NCBI GenBank assembly: GCA_964474905.1
Contig: CAYYUP010000013.1
Coordinates: forward strand, 46,022-110,021
Origin: JADJRG01 sp964474905
GTDB lineage: Bacteria > Myxococcota_A > Polyangia > Nannocystales > Nannocystaceae
Direction of reading: 5' to 3'
DNA length: 64,000 nt
Shown: positions 63,489-64,000 of the stretch, piece by piece
Layout: every line of letters begins with the position of its first letter
Position numbering within the stretch: the stretch's first letter is position 1
Position numbers and translations under genes: made by a program
Notes under the pieces: model-generated
Databases searched by the model: none
Seen by the model: only the letters and a program-made list of their open reading frames with translations
Told to the model about the DNA's origin: nothing

Positions 63489-64000
63489 CTAGAACTCACG
63501 ATGATGACAAGACCGATGAGGACAACCACGAGACACACGATGTTGATCACCAGGAGCTTTTTTTGCGATGACCACCCCCGCAACCACAGGGGTAGGACCA
63601 TCTTCTCGGGCGCCTGTGGTGCTCGATGGTCGACCGCCTTCGGGAGCAGGGGCCGAACTCCTAGGCCGGGGCAAATCGTCGCCCCCGTGTCATCGCCGCT
63701 CGCGGTGTCATCGACCGATCTCTTGCGGGGCACGAGGGTCGTGGTTTCGAGGAACTCCGGGGCACCCATTCGGAACGCCTCTGGGAGCACCGTCACACCG
63801 CTCTCAGGTACCATCGTCTCGCCAGCGAGCACGACAGTGTGTTGCTGAACCTGCGACGGCTGCGCGCCTCCCAGCACAACCGTGTGGTTGGACTCTTTAG
63901 ATCCTGGCCCCGAGGGCAGGTCGTGCGTCGCCGAGGAATGGATAAAAACAGCCGTCTGACCGTCTTCTTCTTGTCCTTCTTGTCCTTCTTGTCCTTCTTG
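63485..64000 (-). CDS. C-terminal part of an exported or membrane protein, cut by the right edge
   Basis: The frame is open from base 64000, so the N terminus lies outside the window. Visible residues begin with a QEG repeat (QEGQEGQEGQEEDGQTAVF), then Thr-Val-rich segments with the repeat HTVVLGG / HTVVLAGETM, a Pro/Thr region and a C-terminal TM helix (KKLLVINIVCLVVVLIGLVIIVSSR). The stop overlaps the FHA-MepA start (ATGA), so both are likely one operon. TVxL repeats with flanking acidic or Gly residues could be kinase substrate sites read by an FHA domain (inference). Family not recognised. Confidence 0.7.
63971..64000. repeat. TCCTTCTTG 9-bp repeat at the right edge
   Basis: Three or more tandem nine-base units encode (QEG)n on the minus strand and continue off the window. 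Confidence 0.85.

Overview
The window is about 64 kb of high-GC DNA. Its content suggests a myxobacterium (Myxococcota), most like the Nannocystaceae/Polyangiales side. The reasons are: Ser/Thr kinases fused to TPRs and paired with ECF sigma factors; many lipoproteins with Ser/Thr/Asp-rich linkers after the lipobox; an ADYC-type lipoprotein; a serine protease with a Cys-containing tail, hydrophobic helix and poly-Arg end (MYXO-CTERM-like sorting signal); VIT/vWA and FHA proteins; and a giant cytosolic TPR protein. This placement is inference from gene content, since no rRNA or tRNA gene was recognised. The sequence is a draft assembly with two 100-N gaps, both inside tandem repeats of coding sequence.

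Layout. 1-8.0 kb (+): a tight row of genes for a hybrid histidine kinase (cut by the left edge), an RsbW-like kinase, a STAS-like protein, an outer-membrane barrel, a cupredoxin, a five-heme cytochrome lipoprotein and a membrane-bound SpoIIE/RsbU-type phosphatase. 8.0-9.3 kb (-): a convergent MauG/CcpA-type diheme lipoprotein. Together these look like a redox conduit encoded with its own partner-switching circuit. 9.4-14.3 kb (-): a FecR-VIT-vWA-TPR lipoprotein coupled to a helical-repeat lipoprotein. 14.4-21.6 kb: an unknown gene, RNase HI, small and lipoprotein genes with two good terminators, then an alpha/beta hydrolase - aroC - membrane protein row. 21.7-25 kb: slyX, a pacifastin-like Cys-motif lipoprotein, a repeat-rich lipoprotein holding gap 1, and a convergent secreted chymotrypsin-fold protease.

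25-31 kb: a TPR/glycine-rich membrane protein, a pectinacetylesterase-like lipoprotein, a lipoprotein, an ECF sigma factor and a polytopic membrane protein. 31.1-34.3 kb: Ser/Thr kinase-TPR protein. 34.7-39 kb: a small unknown gene and an LtaS-like enzyme with four Ig-like repeats in front of it (gap 2). 39.4-47.1 kb: a 2573-residue TPR protein. 47.5-49 kb: two exported proteins. 49.3-53.7 kb: a second ECF sigma-kinase pair, paralogous to the one at 29.6-34.3 kb. 53.7-55.1 kb: a paralogue of the 25.1 kb gene. 55.3-56 kb: a truncated lipoprotein gene. 56.2-58.6 kb: an outer-membrane protein and a sigma factor-anchor fusion. 58.7-64 kb: a Cys-rich lipoprotein, a small unknown gene, a tyrosine recombinase, an FHA-TM-LysM-MepA fusion and a gene cut by the right edge.

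Overall the region is rich in envelope, signalling and accessory genes; aroC, RNase HI and slyX are the only clear housekeeping-type genes. The strongest candidates for new biology are the redox/partner-switching locus, the FHA-LysM-MepA protein, the Ig-repeat LtaS fusion and the pacifastin-like protein beside a serine protease.
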